DNA of 64,000 bases from Neobacillus vireti (GCF_001026695.1 NZ_LDNB01000013.1:62001-126000), one strand, 5' to 3'; positions 45,203 through 54,644 are shown, counted from the stretch's first letter. Notes: generated from the letters alone by a model not told the origin. Numbers and translations: made by a program.

Positions 45203-45279
45203 GCTGTCAAAATCCACCTTTTCTTAGTTTTCGTTAGTGCCATTCTAACACGAACAACCTAAACATGATTCCCTTTTGC

Positions 45280-45948
45280 TCAGTCCAAATACTTGCTGCC
45301 TTCACGAACACTTAATGGCGCGAGCGGCTGAGCTTCGATGAACTTCTTGACGGAAGCCGGATTGGTCTTCGAGTATTCGCGCAACGCCCAGCCGATTGCC
45401 TTTTGGATAAAAAATTCCTTACTATCGGCATTTTGCCGTATGTAGTGATAGAGCAGAGCATCATTCGTTTTGCCTTTATATTTTAACTGAAAAAGAAGCG
45501 CTGCCCGCCGGAGCCACATATTATCATCAACAGCCCAGTCATCAATCGTTTCCGTAATGACTTCCGGAAATTTTTCAGCAATCTTCCCAACCGGCTTTGG
45601 CGCAATCGCATCGACGGTATCCCACCACGATTTTCTCGTAAGCAGCTGCTCCATAAACGGAAAATCCGCTTTCTTCAACTTATTCAGCGATTTCTCCAAA
45701 TAAGTTAGGGCCGTATATTGGTACTCCCGTTCCTCTTTCTCCCAAAGCGCCTTCACAAATTCCTTGTTAAATGGCTCCTTTAATATCCCCGTTTCCTTGA
45801 AAAATTGCTTTTCTAATTCTTTTCGCAACGGGGATTTAATCCCTAAATATTCAAAATGACCCTTCATATATTTCTTCATCGGTTCTGCTTCCGCTTGATT
45901 GCGGTTCTCTTCAAATTTCTTGGTTAATAACTCGATATTTGATGACAA
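45280..45948 (-). CDS. DNA alkylation repair protein (AlkD-like)
   Basis: A 222-residue HEAT-like-repeat DNA glycosylase family protein. KSWWDTVDAIAPK and the Trp/Asp of DDNMWLRRAALLFQL match the AlkD active site for removing N3- and N7-alkylated purines. No neighbour suggests a wider operon. Confidence 0.88.
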   Translation of the reverse strand: MSSNIELLTKKFEENRNQAEAEPMKKYMKGHFEYLGIKSPLRKELEKQFFKETGILKEPFNKEFVKALWEKEEREYQYTALTYLEKSLNKLKKADFPFMEQLLTRKSWWDTVDAIAPKPVGKIAEKFPEVITETIDDWAVDDNMWLRRAALLFQLKYKGKTNDALLYHYIRQNADSKEFFIQKAIGWALREYSKTNPASVKKFIEAQPLAPLSVREGSKYLD

Positions 45949-46054
45949 TTAACTCACGCTCCCTGCAACAGTTTGTCCTCTTTAATTAATTGTAAAACAA
46001 GGCTTGCTTTGTATTAATTCTACTAATTTTCAACTTCCCCTTTTTATTTTTCAC

Positions 46055-46083
46055 GCATAAACAGCTGTACCAAAGCCAAACTA
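46055..46083 (+). promoter_or_regulatory. Sigma-G-type promoter
   Basis: GCATA (46055-46059), 17-base spacer, CAAACTA (46077-46083), about 30 bases before a small gene. This fits the forespore sigma-G pattern closely. Confidence 0.55.
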
Positions 46084-46111
46084 AAACTTAGTAAAAAAGG
46101 AGGGAAAGTAG

Positions 46112-46264
46112 ATGACGAAAAAGTTTAACAAAGGAAGCCGCAATCAAAACTCCCCGCAGGCAGGAAACGCTGAGGCGGAATTTGCTGCTGAGTTTGTCAG
46201 CGGCGATAACAGTAAGGGCAATAAACGCAACACGAAAGCCCAGAAAAGCAAGACCAATCCATAA
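46112..46264 (+). CDS. Small basic protein, possible gamma-type SASP
   Basis: A 50-residue Lys/Asn/Gln-rich protein beginning MTKKFNKGSRNQNSPQ. EAEFAAEF in the middle resembles the TEFASET germination-protease site of gamma-type small acid-soluble spore proteins. AAGGAGGGAAAG lies just upstream of ATG, a sigma-G-like promoter precedes, and a strong terminator follows, so it is very likely a real gene. The SASP assignment is inference. Confidence 0.7.
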   Translation: MTKKFNKGSRNQNSPQAGNAEAEFAAEFVSGDNSKGNKRNTKAQKSKTNP

Positions 46265-46265
46265 T

Positions 46266-46300
46266 AAATGAGGTGCCGGGATGATACCGGCACCTCATTT
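46266..46300. terminator. Bidirectional terminator
   Basis: AAATGAGGTGCCGG and CCGGCACCTCATTT, a 14-bp perfect stem between the SASP-like gene and the converging ATPase gene. Confidence 0.9.
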
Positions 46301-46312
46301 GCTAACGAACGA

Positions 46313-47416
46313 TTAATGGTGACTTGCCTCCGCCAATTCCTTGATTTCCTCCGCAATCTTTGCCTGAATCCCTTCGACAACAGAAAAATCCATCGCCGCA
46401 ATATAAATGGCCTCAAGCTCATCATGGAGCTCTTTTGCCTTTGCAAGATAGCTGGTTGCCTCCGTCATTTTGCTTTTATATCTCGCCGCTATTTTACTAA
46501 TAATCTCGGCAAAAAGATCATCCGTTCCCGGGTCAATCAAAATTTCGTACATATCGATGATTTCATCGCCGTCCCTGCTTGGAAAATATTCATGCGGGGC
46601 CGTACTATCAAAAATAGCCACACCCAGCTCTCTGAAAATGAGCATATCCAGGCTATTCGGATCGAAGCCGCAATGATACACTTCGACATCGACACCGCGC
46701 TCCTCTGCGGCAGCGGCCAATTTTTTCAGCATCGTCGATTTTCCGGAGCCAGGGCGTCCTTTAATGAAATAGCGTTTCGGAATCCCCTCCGTTAAATTCG
46801 GGACAAAATCAACGGCACCCTTTGGCGTGGCGGCCCCTAAGAACCGATGGCGGACATCCGCAGTCTTATTCAACTTCATTTTTCCAAAAAAGCTGTCAAT
46901 TAGTTTTCTTGTCAATTGGTCGGCCTTGTTAAAATCCATGCTGTTTATATAAATTTTCTCCCAGTCATCATGAATTTCCAACGCTTCCTTAAAGGTCGCG
47001 TACGCCTTCTGGAACAACTGACTAATCTGATCGGTCAGCTGCTGGATTGGTTTCTTTTGAACCGCAAGCGCCCTCGCATTCCAAGCTTCGCCCAAGTTTA
47101 TATATTCTTCCACTGCTCCTGGTGCTTTCGGTTCAATCACATGCGGCGCGGTACCATCAACGATTCCAACCTTCAACACCGGGATTAACACGCCATCAAT
47201 CGAATTATTATCAGATGAACAATGCAAAAATTCAACATTATAGCCCTTTTCAATCCATTCATGGCCAATTTTCTTCATTAGTGAGGATTTACCTGTTCCC
47301 GGACCGCCTTTTAAAATAAATAAGCGATCAAGTCCCTGGAGGTTGGAATCGTACAGATTATGGAACCCCCTAGCTGTATTACCGCCGGCAAAATAATTTT
47401 TAATTTTTCCTGCCAC
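46313..47416 (-). CDS. Double P-loop ATPase of the PRK06851 type
   Basis: A 367-residue cytoplasmic protein of two homologous halves. Each half starts with a P-loop (GGPGTGKSS near residue 38; GRPGSGKST near 220), then a EFLHCSSDNNS or VYHCGFDPNS segment, and then IVDGTAPHVIEP or IFDSTAPHEYFP. The halves suggest an internal duplication. Common in spore-formers; function unknown. Single gene. Confidence 0.82.
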   Translation of the reverse strand: MAGKIKNYFAGGNTARGFHNLYDSNLQGLDRLFILKGGPGTGKSSLMKKIGHEWIEKGYNVEFLHCSSDNNSIDGVLIPVLKVGIVDGTAPHVIEPKAPGAVEEYINLGEAWNARALAVQKKPIQQLTDQISQLFQKAYATFKEALEIHDDWEKIYINSMDFNKADQLTRKLIDSFFGKMKLNKTADVRHRFLGAATPKGAVDFVPNLTEGIPKRYFIKGRPGSGKSTMLKKLAAAAEERGVDVEVYHCGFDPNSLDMLIFRELGVAIFDSTAPHEYFPSRDGDEIIDMYEILIDPGTDDLFAEIISKIAARYKSKMTEATSYLAKAKELHDELEAIYIAAMDFSVVEGIQAKIAEEIKELAEASHH

Positions 47417-47509
47417 TCATCAACACTCCCTTTTTCATAATAAACATAAGGTTAATATCACACTATCTTATGCTTATGCCGTCTATAGGTGAGTGCCCAT
47501 GTAAAAATT

Positions 47510-47986
47510 TCATTTTCTCAAATCGATGATTTCTGCTTTCGTTAATTCCTTTAAATCCTCCGGCTTGAGCACGATTTGAACACCAATTTTCCCAGCACTA
47601 ACAACGATTGAATCAATGAGCAGGCAGTTTTCGTCGAGGAAGGTCTGATACTCCTTTTTCATCCCAATTGGGGAACAGCCGCCGCGGATATAACCGGTCC
47701 ATTTTTGAATATCCTTTACGGGAATCATTTCGACCTTTTTTTCAGCAGCTGCTTTGGCAGCCTTTTTTAAATCCAACTCAGCCGCAACCGGAATAACAAA
47801 GACATAGATATTTTTACTCGCACCCTGGGCTACAAGCGTTTTATATACCTCGTTTACGTCGCGGCCAATCTTCTCCGCCACCGAAACGCCATCTATTTTT
47901 CCATCTTTATTATCATATGTCTTCATAGTATAGCTGACCTTTTTCGCATCCAATATGCGCATTGCATTTGTTTTCGTCTGTGACAT
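47510..47986 (-). CDS. ybaK: Cys-tRNA(Pro) deacylase, YbaK/EbsC family
   Basis: A trans-editing enzyme that removes cysteine from mischarged tRNA-Pro. 158 residues; the catalytic-type Lys is in KTLVAQG and GYIRGGCSPIGMKK is the family signature. Single gene with no operon partners. Confidence 0.9.
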   Translation of the reverse strand: MSQTKTNAMRILDAKKVSYTMKTYDNKDGKIDGVSVAEKIGRDVNEVYKTLVAQGASKNIYVFVIPVAAELDLKKAAKAAAEKKVEMIPVKDIQKWTGYIRGGCSPIGMKKEYQTFLDENCLLIDSIVVSAGKIGVQIVLKPEDLKELTKAEIIDLRK

Positions 47987-48241
47987 TCTATTCTTCCTTT
48001 TCGCTTTTCATGAAAAAAGCCCTTTTTCCTTTATTTTAGCAAAATTACGATGTTTTTATGGTGATTCTTTAGATTACTTTCCACCATACACAAAATCCCC
48101 CAAAATTTGTCACCCATTTGTCACTCTATTAACCCACTAATATAGTAAACTAAAATTATCCAATATACTTACAAATAATAATGTGAACTTATTCACAAAA
48201 TTATCTTTGCAAAAATACATAGAAAACAATTTGAGGTGGTT

Positions 48242-50053
48242 ATGATGAAATACGATTTAGTTCTCCTGCATGCGCCAAGTGTTTATGACTTTCGAAAAAA
48301 CTCCCTGCTCGCCGGTCCGATCAGTGATGTGGTGCCATCATCACCAGTGTTTGAAATGTATCCCATCGGGCTGACAAGTATTGCTGACTATTTGGAGCGC
48401 TACGGGCTGCGGGTGAAAATCATCAACATCGCTAACCGGATGCTGATGAGTGAAACATTTGATGTGGAAAAAAAACTACGAAAAGTCCAAACGAAAGCAT
48501 TCGGCATCGACCTCCATTGGCTCCCGCATGCCCATGGCAGTATTGAACTTGCAAAAATTGTGAAAGCGATCCATCCCGAAACACCGATCATCTTCGGCGG
48601 CCTGTCGGCGACGTATTATCATAAAGAATTAATTGAATATCCGTGTATCGACTTTGTCATGCGCGGCGACTCAACCGAAAAGCTGATGCTCCTTTTGATG
48701 AATAAACTTGAAGCGGGGAATACCCATTATGCCGACATCCCTAATTTAACCTGGAAAAAGGGCAGCGAATGCGGCTTCAATCCGATTACATATGTGCCAA
48801 AGGATTTGGATGATATCGACGTTCCGGGCTATCGCTATACGATTCGTTCCGTGTTTAAATATCGTAATTTCCTTGACCCACTCCCCTACAACGGCTGGCT
48901 GCAATACCCGAACACCGCTTTACTTACAGCACGCGGCTGTTCGCAAAACTGCCTCATCTGCGGCGGTTCCAGGGAGGCCTATGACCAAAACTGCAATCGC
49001 AATTCGCTGGCATTACGGTCGCCGAAGAAGCTTGTCGAAGATATTCAATTTATTTCCCGCTTCAGCCGGGCACCTATTTTCATTCTCCATGACCTAAGGC
49101 AGGGCGGCCGTGAATATGTCAATGAGTTTTTCAGCCGGCTTAAAGAACTGAATCTTAAGAATGAAATCGTGTTCGAATTATTCCAATATGCCGATGAGGA
49201 ATTCTTCAAACAAATGAATGACAGTGTCCCTAAATATAGCATTGAAATTACCCTTGAAACCCATGATCAAAACATCAGACGTTATAATGGAAAATTCAGC
49301 TGTACCAATCAAAAAGTCATTGATACGCTTAATTTCGCCTTACAGAATGGCTGTAAAAAAATCGACTTGTTCTTCATGGTCGGAATCCCCGGCCAGACCT
49401 ACAAAAGTGCCGTTGAAAACATTGATTTCTGCGAAACGATTCATTTAGCCTGTCAGCATGACCCAAGAATTTTTTACTTTGTGGCACCACTCGCACCGTT
49501 CCTCGACCCGGCGAGTCCTGCCTTTGAACATCCGGAAATCCATGGCTATAAAAAACTCTGCCATACCTTGGAGGACCACCGCACGGCGATTACCCAGCCA
49601 TCATGGAAGCATATGCTTAGTTATGAAACAAAGGATATGACCCGGGATGATATTGTGAATTCGACCTATGAAGCCGCCCAAAAGCTAAATGAGTTTAAAT
49701 TAAAATACAATCTCATCGATCAAGCCGGCTATGATGACATTAAAGTGAAAATCGAAAAATCGATGGAATATATCGAAAAAATTGATTACCTTCTCTCACT
49801 GCCTGAGGATCAGCAGACGGGGGAATTAGCAAAGATTCAACGGGAAATTGAAGAATTAAATAAATACAGCATCTGTGGTAAGAACGAGTTAAAGTGGGAA
49901 GTCCAAAAGAATTATGCTAATTTCTTTTCACTCGCCTTAGTCGGATTAGAGCAGCTTTATGAGGATTACGTAAACAATTTCAGACATTGGCTAAGCCCAA
50001 AACGGCGCAAGCAATTCCAGCTTGAACCTGAACAAAGAAAGATGAAAATGTAA
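48242..50053 (+). CDS. B12-binding/radical SAM protein
   Basis: About 603 residues: an N-terminal cobalamin-binding-like domain (about 1-150; MYPIGLTSIADYLERYG, IFGGLSATYY, DFVMRGDSTE), then a radical SAM domain with ARGCSQNCLICGG (CxxxCxxC near residue 235) and a helical C-terminal part (about 480-600). The DxHxxG motif of free B12 binding is not evident. It matches the TIGR04190-type family of unknown reaction. I prefer ATG 48242 or 48245 over GTG 48236 because GAGGTGG overlaps the latter. Single gene. Confidence 0.8.
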   Translation: MMKYDLVLLHAPSVYDFRKNSLLAGPISDVVPSSPVFEMYPIGLTSIADYLERYGLRVKIINIANRMLMSETFDVEKKLRKVQTKAFGIDLHWLPHAHGSIELAKIVKAIHPETPIIFGGLSATYYHKELIEYPCIDFVMRGDSTEKLMLLLMNKLEAGNTHYADIPNLTWKKGSECGFNPITYVPKDLDDIDVPGYRYTIRSVFKYRNFLDPLPYNGWLQYPNTALLTARGCSQNCLICGGSREAYDQNCNRNSLALRSPKKLVEDIQFISRFSRAPIFILHDLRQGGREYVNEFFSRLKELNLKNEIVFELFQYADEEFFKQMNDSVPKYSIEITLETHDQNIRRYNGKFSCTNQKVIDTLNFALQNGCKKIDLFFMVGIPGQTYKSAVENIDFCETIHLACQHDPRIFYFVAPLAPFLDPASPAFEHPEIHGYKKLCHTLEDHRTAITQPSWKHMLSYETKDMTRDDIVNSTYEAAQKLNEFKLKYNLIDQAGYDDIKVKIEKSMEYIEKIDYLLSLPEDQQTGELAKIQREIEELNKYSICGKNELKWEVQKNYANFFSLALVGLEQLYEDYVNNFRHWLSPKRRKQFQLEPEQRKMKM

Positions 50054-50085
50054 TCAATAAAACATGCAGGTTTGCGAATCTCAGA

Positions 50086-50140
50086 AGACCAGTATTCTCT
50101 GGTCTTTTGTTTTTTAAGAGAGCGTCTTGAAATTTACAAT
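50086..50140 (+). terminator. Terminator of the radical SAM gene (duplicate copy 1)
   Basis: AGACCAG-TATTCT-CTGGTCT plus TTTTGTTTTTT, then AGAGAGCGTCTTGAAATTTAC. A near-identical 54-base copy is at 50871-50924. Confidence 0.85.
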
Positions 50141-50172
50141 TGTAAATGTAACAATTCCCCGAAAAAGCTAAG

Positions 50173-50622
50173 TTATTCCTTATAGGCAAAAATCGTTATT
50201 AATATAATGATTATAGGTAATGTACTTACTAATACCTTGATAGGCCATTTGAATTTATTTACTATAAGATTTACTGATAATAATGATGAAAAGGCAATAG
50301 TATAACGTAACCAATAAAAACTATCCCATTCATCTAATCTACCTGTAATCAAATGGGTTATTACTAATAATACTACCACATTCAACCATAAAGGCCATTT
50401 TTTAAACTGTACCCTAATTAATAAAAAGGTCACAATATTAATAGTGATAAATATTAAATATGCAGGAATATTATAAAGCATACCGAAAAACGTGCCTTCC
50501 ATAAGTGATTTACTATTTATAGCAACCTTTAATCCTAAATTAAGAGCAAGATACGTCAGTCCATGATTTAGAGTAAAAACCATTGCTGCACCTATTATAT
50601 TCTTTTGGACTAAGCCCTCCAT
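50173..50622 (-). CDS. Hypothetical membrane protein
   Basis: About 149 residues with four or five hydrophobic helices and no motif I recognise. It is visibly more AT-rich than its neighbours and lies between two copies of the same terminator, suggesting acquisition. I start at ATG 50622, eight bases after AAGGGTGAG; GTG 50634 lies inside that site. Confidence 0.6.
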   Translation of the reverse strand: MEGLVQKNIIGAAMVFTLNHGLTYLALNLGLKVAINSKSLMEGTFFGMLYNIPAYLIFITINIVTFLLIRVQFKKWPLWLNVVVLLVITHLITGRLDEWDSFYWLRYTIAFSSLLSVNLIVNKFKWPIKVLVSTLPIIIILITIFAYKE

Positions 50623-50698
50623 TTTAATACTCACCCTTCATATGAAATAGCTAGAAAAGTGGATAGCCAAATATAGGGCTATCCACAAAGCTCTCATT

Positions 50699-50866
50699 TT
50701 ATTTCGAAATTCTAATTTGTGCATTTTCAAAAACTGGAGCTAGATTAATTACACTTGCTGCACCATTTGCTGGAGTGAATTGATAAAGTGTTTTCCAACT
50801 ACCCCCGTTATCAGCTCTATAAATTTCATGCCAAGGAAATGCATCAATCAAAGAAAACCATTAACA
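50699..50866 (-). pseudogene. C-terminal remnant of an unidentified gene
   Basis: An open frame of about 55 codons ends in TAA at 50699 and reads FSLIDAFPWHEIYRADNGG ... GAASVINLAPVFENAQIRISK, a protein-like sequence with no start codon or ribosome site. It begins exactly where the second terminator copy starts, as if the upstream part had been deleted. Parent family not recognised. Confidence 0.5.
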
Positions 50867-50870
50867 TTCT

Positions 50871-50924
50871 AGACCAGAATTCTCTGGTCTTTTGTTTTTA
50901 TGAGAGCTTCTTGAAATTTACAAT
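50871..50924 (+). repeat. Terminator duplicate, copy 2
   Basis: Same hairpin and downstream sequence as 50086-50140 with few differences. The two copies bracket 730 bp holding the hypothetical membrane gene and the remnant. Confidence 0.88.
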
Positions 50925-50961
50925 GTTAAGGAAATCCCAATATTAAAAAGGCTGGATTTTG

Positions 50962-51011
50962 GTGTCAGACCCCCGCTGAGCTAAAGCGTTACTGCCCCGG
51001 GGGTCTGGCAC
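50962..51011. terminator. Strong hairpin of the GTGTCAGRC type
   Basis: GTGTCAGACCCCCG and CGGGGGTCTGGCAC arms. It resembles a variant of the GGTGTCAGGCACC hairpins; no gene ends directly before it. Confidence 0.5.
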
Positions 51012-51029
51012 GAAAGCCTGGCAAAAATA

Positions 51030-51220
51030 AAATAAGCGGAGATTTTCCGGTTAAATGCAGATTGGAGTTCGTTTCGGGGTAAATAAGGGGAGATTTTCCG
51101 ATTATGCCAAGAAAAATCCCCCATTTTCGAACTTTTCAAGTAAATAGGCGGAATCTCTCCGCCTATTTAAGCCTTTTTTATTAATAATTACTAATTTAGC
51201 GGAATTTCTCCGTCTATTTA
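51030..51220. repeat. Repeats of AAATAAGCGGAGATTTTCCG (locus F)
   Basis: Copies start at 51030, 51081, 51142 (AAATAGGCGGAATCTCTCCG) and 51193 (AATTTAGCGGAATTTCTCCG), spaced 51, 61 and 51. Several are palindromic (GGCGGA..TCCGCC). It lies 3' of livF on the livF strand. Confidence 0.8.
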
Positions 51221-51276
51221 TCAGCTTGGGTGCTTAACCTAATCCCCCAACCTTAACGGATTCCCCCAACACCCTT

Positions 51277-51984
51277 TTAATGCCCGCCCAAGTAGGCTGC
51301 TCTAATTTGATCGCTCTGGCTCAGTTCCTCTGAAGTACCTGCTGCAACAATTTTCCCCGTCTCAATGACATAGGCACGGTCGGCGATGGATAATGCCATA
51401 TTGGCATTTTGCTCAACCAACAGGATGGTGGTGCCCGTTTGATTGATTTCCTCAATAATCCGGAAGATTGTTTTCACGAGCAGCGGGGCAAGACCCATGG
51501 AGGGCTCATCTAACAGCAATAGGCGCGGTCTGGCCATCAAGGCACGGCCCATCGCTAGCATTTGCTGCTCGCCGCCTGATAACGTTCCTGACAACTGCTT
51601 ACGGCGTTCCTGCAAGCGCGGAAAAAGCTGAAAGACCTTTTCAAAGTCTTCACGGATCCCTTTTTTATCTTTGCGCAAGTAAGCACCTAATTCCAGGTTT
51701 TCCTCAACCGACATGTTGGCAAATACACGGCGGCCTTCCGGTACTTGTGAAATACCGCGCTTCACAACTAACTGCGGGACCTTCCCGGCTAAATGCTCAC
51801 CTTCTAACAAGATTTCGCCGGTCTTCGGCTTTAATAATCCGGAAATGGTCTTTAACAGCGTACTTTTTCCAGCACCATTGGCACCAATCAGTGTGACAAT
51901 CTCTCCCTGTTTGATGTCGAGGGAAACTCCTTTCAATGCATGAATATTTCCATAGTAAACATTAATATCGTTTATTTTCAGCAT
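51277..51984 (-). CDS. livF: Branched-chain amino acid ABC transporter ATPase LivF
   Basis: 235 residues. Walker A GANGAGKST, signature LSGGEQQMLAMGR, Walker B LLLLDEPSMGLAP, all typical of LivF. Last gene of livHMGF, directly abutting livG. Confidence 0.94.
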   Translation of the reverse strand: MLKINDINVYYGNIHALKGVSLDIKQGEIVTLIGANGAGKSTLLKTISGLLKPKTGEILLEGEHLAGKVPQLVVKRGISQVPEGRRVFANMSVEENLELGAYLRKDKKGIREDFEKVFQLFPRLQERRKQLSGTLSGGEQQMLAMGRALMARPRLLLLDEPSMGLAPLLVKTIFRIIEEINQTGTTILLVEQNANMALSIADRAYVIETGKIVAAGTSEELSQSDQIRAAYLGGH

Positions 51985-52764
51985 TTAAGAGACCTCCTCG
52001 CCAAGATACGCTTCGATGACTTTTGGATTATTTCTGATTTGCTCCGGTGTACCCTGGGCAATCAATTGACCATGGTCAAGCACATATATTCGTTCACACA
52101 CTCCCATAACAAGAAGCATGTCATGTTCAATTAATAGAATCGTTAACGAAAACCGTTCACGGATCAGGGCAATTAAATTCATCAGTTCCTCGGTTTCCTG
52201 CGGATTCATCCCGGCAGCAGGTTCATCAAGGAGCAATAATTTTGGATTGGCCGCCAAGGCTCTAGCAATTTCAAGTCGGCGCTGCTGCCCATATGGCAGG
52301 TTTTTTGCCTGTTCATGCATGACCGACTCAAGCTTAAAGATTTTCAAGAATTCAATCGCCTTTTCCTCCATTTCCTTTTCACCGGAAAAATGGGAAGGGA
52401 GGCGGAGGAGGGAGCTGACAATCGAATGCTTAGCAAGCGAATGATAGGCAACCTTTACATTATCAAGCACAGATAAATCACTAAACAGGCGGATATTCTG
52501 GAACGTCCGGCTGATTCCTTTTTGGTTAATTTTATAAGGAGCCAGCCCATTTAATTTTCCACCGTCCAGCGAAATGCTTCCTTCAGTCGGAACATAGACA
52601 CCTGTTAACAGGTTAAAAAACGTTGTTTTTCCAGCACCATTCGGGCCAATTAATCCAACAAGTTCTCCTTGATTTAATTCTAAATTAACATCGGAAACGG
52701 CCTTTAAGCCGCCAAAACGGATGCCGACATTCTCGACTTTAAGCAACGGTGTTTTTGCCATCAT
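51985..52764 (-). CDS. livG: Branched-chain amino acid ABC transporter ATPase LivG
   Basis: 259 residues. Walker A GPNGAGKTT, LivG-type insertion ISRTFQNIRLFSDLSVLDNV, signature YGQQRRLEIAR, Walker B LLLLDEPAAGMNPQE. ATG behind AAGGAGGAG; overlaps the end of livM by 26 bases. Confidence 0.94.
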   Translation of the reverse strand: MMAKTPLLKVENVGIRFGGLKAVSDVNLELNQGELVGLIGPNGAGKTTFFNLLTGVYVPTEGSISLDGGKLNGLAPYKINQKGISRTFQNIRLFSDLSVLDNVKVAYHSLAKHSIVSSLLRLPSHFSGEKEMEEKAIEFLKIFKLESVMHEQAKNLPYGQQRRLEIARALAANPKLLLLDEPAAGMNPQETEELMNLIALIRERFSLTILLIEHDMLLVMGVCERIYVLDHGQLIAQGTPEQIRNNPKVIEAYLGEEVS

Positions 52765-53713
52765 TGTGCACTCCTCCTTTAGCAGCTTTGCCTAGTTTCA
52801 AGAAAGAGGTAATTTCTTTCGATCCCATTAATCCTTGCGGACGGAAAAGCATCATCACAATCAAAACGAGGCTGTAAATAACCATCCGTACTTCTGGATA
52901 ACTAGAAAGGAAGGTTGAAATGATCGTTAAAGCAATAGCCGCAATTACTGCTCCCGACATACTTCCCAAACCACCAATCACGACTAAAATCAATATATCG
53001 AACGATTTCAGAAACCCGAAATTTGGCGGCTGGATAATATAAAAGTTATGGGCATGAAGTGCACCGGCAACACCAGCAAAGAAGGCACCAATGATAAACG
53101 CCATTACCTTATAAAATGTCGTATTAATCCCCATCGCATCAGCGGCAATTTCATTTTCTCTGATAGAAATACAGGCTCGTCCATGCGTCGAGTTCGTGAA
53201 GTTGACGATGACAACAATCGTAATGACAACACAGGCAATCAGCCATGGCCATGTTGTTAGATGGGTTACCGTCATGCCGCTGGCCCCGCCGATATAATCA
53301 ATATTTAAGAAAACAATCTTGACAATCTCACCGAAACCAAGGGTGGCAATCGCCAAATAGTCCCCTCTCAGTCTCAACGTTGGAATCCCGATAATCAGAC
53401 CGGCAATCGCTGCTGCCGCACCGCCAGCGAGGATGGCCACTGGGAACGGCAGCCCTAATTTCATTGTAATAATTGCGGAAGCATAGGCCCCAACGGCGAG
53501 GAAACCGGCATGTCCAATCGAAAACTGCCCGGTAACACCGATAATTAAATGAAGACTGGCGGCAAGGATGATATTGATGCCAATCGAAAATAACGTGTTG
53601 ACATAGAAGGAGTTTAAGGTCCCCCCGTTAATGAGTAATTGCGTGACAACCGAAAAGATAACGACTAGGACGATTGTGCCCCAAAAACCTTTTGCCTTTT
53701 TTAATAGATTCAT
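52739..53713 (-). CDS. livM: Branched-chain amino acid ABC transporter permease LivM
   Basis: About 324 residues with eight or more helices; GQFSIGHAGFLAVGAYASA and SIRENEIAADAMGINTTFYK are LivM signatures. I start at ATG 53713 behind AGGGGGC; the longer frame begins within livH. Confidence 0.93.
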   Translation of the reverse strand: MNLLKKAKGFWGTIVLVVIFSVVTQLLINGGTLNSFYVNTLFSIGINIILAASLHLIIGVTGQFSIGHAGFLAVGAYASAIITMKLGLPFPVAILAGGAAAAIAGLIIGIPTLRLRGDYLAIATLGFGEIVKIVFLNIDYIGGASGMTVTHLTTWPWLIACVVITIVVIVNFTNSTHGRACISIRENEIAADAMGINTTFYKVMAFIIGAFFAGVAGALHAHNFYIIQPPNFGFLKSFDILILVVIGGLGSMSGAVIAAIALTIISTFLSSYPEVRMVIYSLVLIVMMLFRPQGLMGSKEITSFLKLGKAAKGGVHNDGKNTVA

Positions 53714-53726
53714 CGCGTCATGCCCC

Positions 53727-54608
53727 CTAGACCTTTTCCCTGACATTTTTGCCCAATAGGCCTGCAGGACGGAAAATTAAGATCAGAATCAGCACAACAA
53801 AAGCAACAGCGTCTCGCCATAGCGAGCCTCCAACCGCACTTACAAGCGCCTCAATCACACCCAATATTAATCCGCCGGTCATTGCTCCAGGGATAATCCC
53901 GATTCCGCCAAAAACAGCGGCAACAAAGGCTTTAAGACCGGGGATAATTCCCATCAATGGCTCAATTTTTGTATAGTACATTCCGAAAACCACTCCGGCT
54001 GCACCGGCAAGGGCTGAACCAATCGCAAACGTGGCAGAAATCGTATTATTTACATTAATCCCCATCAATCTTGCGGCATCCATGTCATGGGAAACGGCCC
54101 GCATCGCTTTGCCGATTTTGGTCTTATGAACGATAAATTGAAGCACAATCATTAAGCAGATCGATACAGCTAATATAAGGATCGACTTGCCGCTAATGGT
54201 AACACCGAAAATGTCAAAGTTCTTCAATGGAACGATATCGTCCGGATAGGACTCGAGCTGAGCGCCACGAACATAGATCGTTCCGTATTCGATAAATAAG
54301 GAAACTCCAATCGCCGTAATCAGGGCAGCAATCCTCGTTGCATTCCTTAGCGGTTTGTAGGCAATCCGCTCGATTAAAACGCCAAAGATGGCGCAGGCAG
54401 CCATGGAAATAAGTAAGGCTGGGAAAAACCCTAAATGAAAAATAGTAATAGAATAAAAACCGATGAATGCGCCAACCATGAAGACATCTCCATGGGCAAA
54501 ATTAATGAGTTTGACAATCCCGTATACCATTGTGTACCCGAGGGCAATCAGAGCATAAATACTACCGATGGAAATTCCATTGACGAGTTGCTGAATAAAT
54601 TGTTCCAT
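53727..54608 (-). CDS. livH: Branched-chain amino acid ABC transporter permease LivH
   Basis: 293 residues, about eight helices; GISIGSIYALIALGYTMVYGIVKLINFAHGD-like N-terminus and MRAVSHDMDAARLMGINVN are characteristic. AAGGAGTG precedes the ATG. First gene after the binding protein, separated by a hairpin. Confidence 0.94.
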   Translation of the reverse strand: MEQFIQQLVNGISIGSIYALIALGYTMVYGIVKLINFAHGDVFMVGAFIGFYSITIFHLGFFPALLISMAACAIFGVLIERIAYKPLRNATRIAALITAIGVSLFIEYGTIYVRGAQLESYPDDIVPLKNFDIFGVTISGKSILILAVSICLMIVLQFIVHKTKIGKAMRAVSHDMDAARLMGINVNNTISATFAIGSALAGAAGVVFGMYYTKIEPLMGIIPGLKAFVAAVFGGIGIIPGAMTGGLILGVIEALVSAVGGSLWRDAVAFVVLILILIFRPAGLLGKNVREKV

Positions 54609-54644
54609 GTTAAAAACACTCCTTAGAAAGGACTCTGTAAAAGT

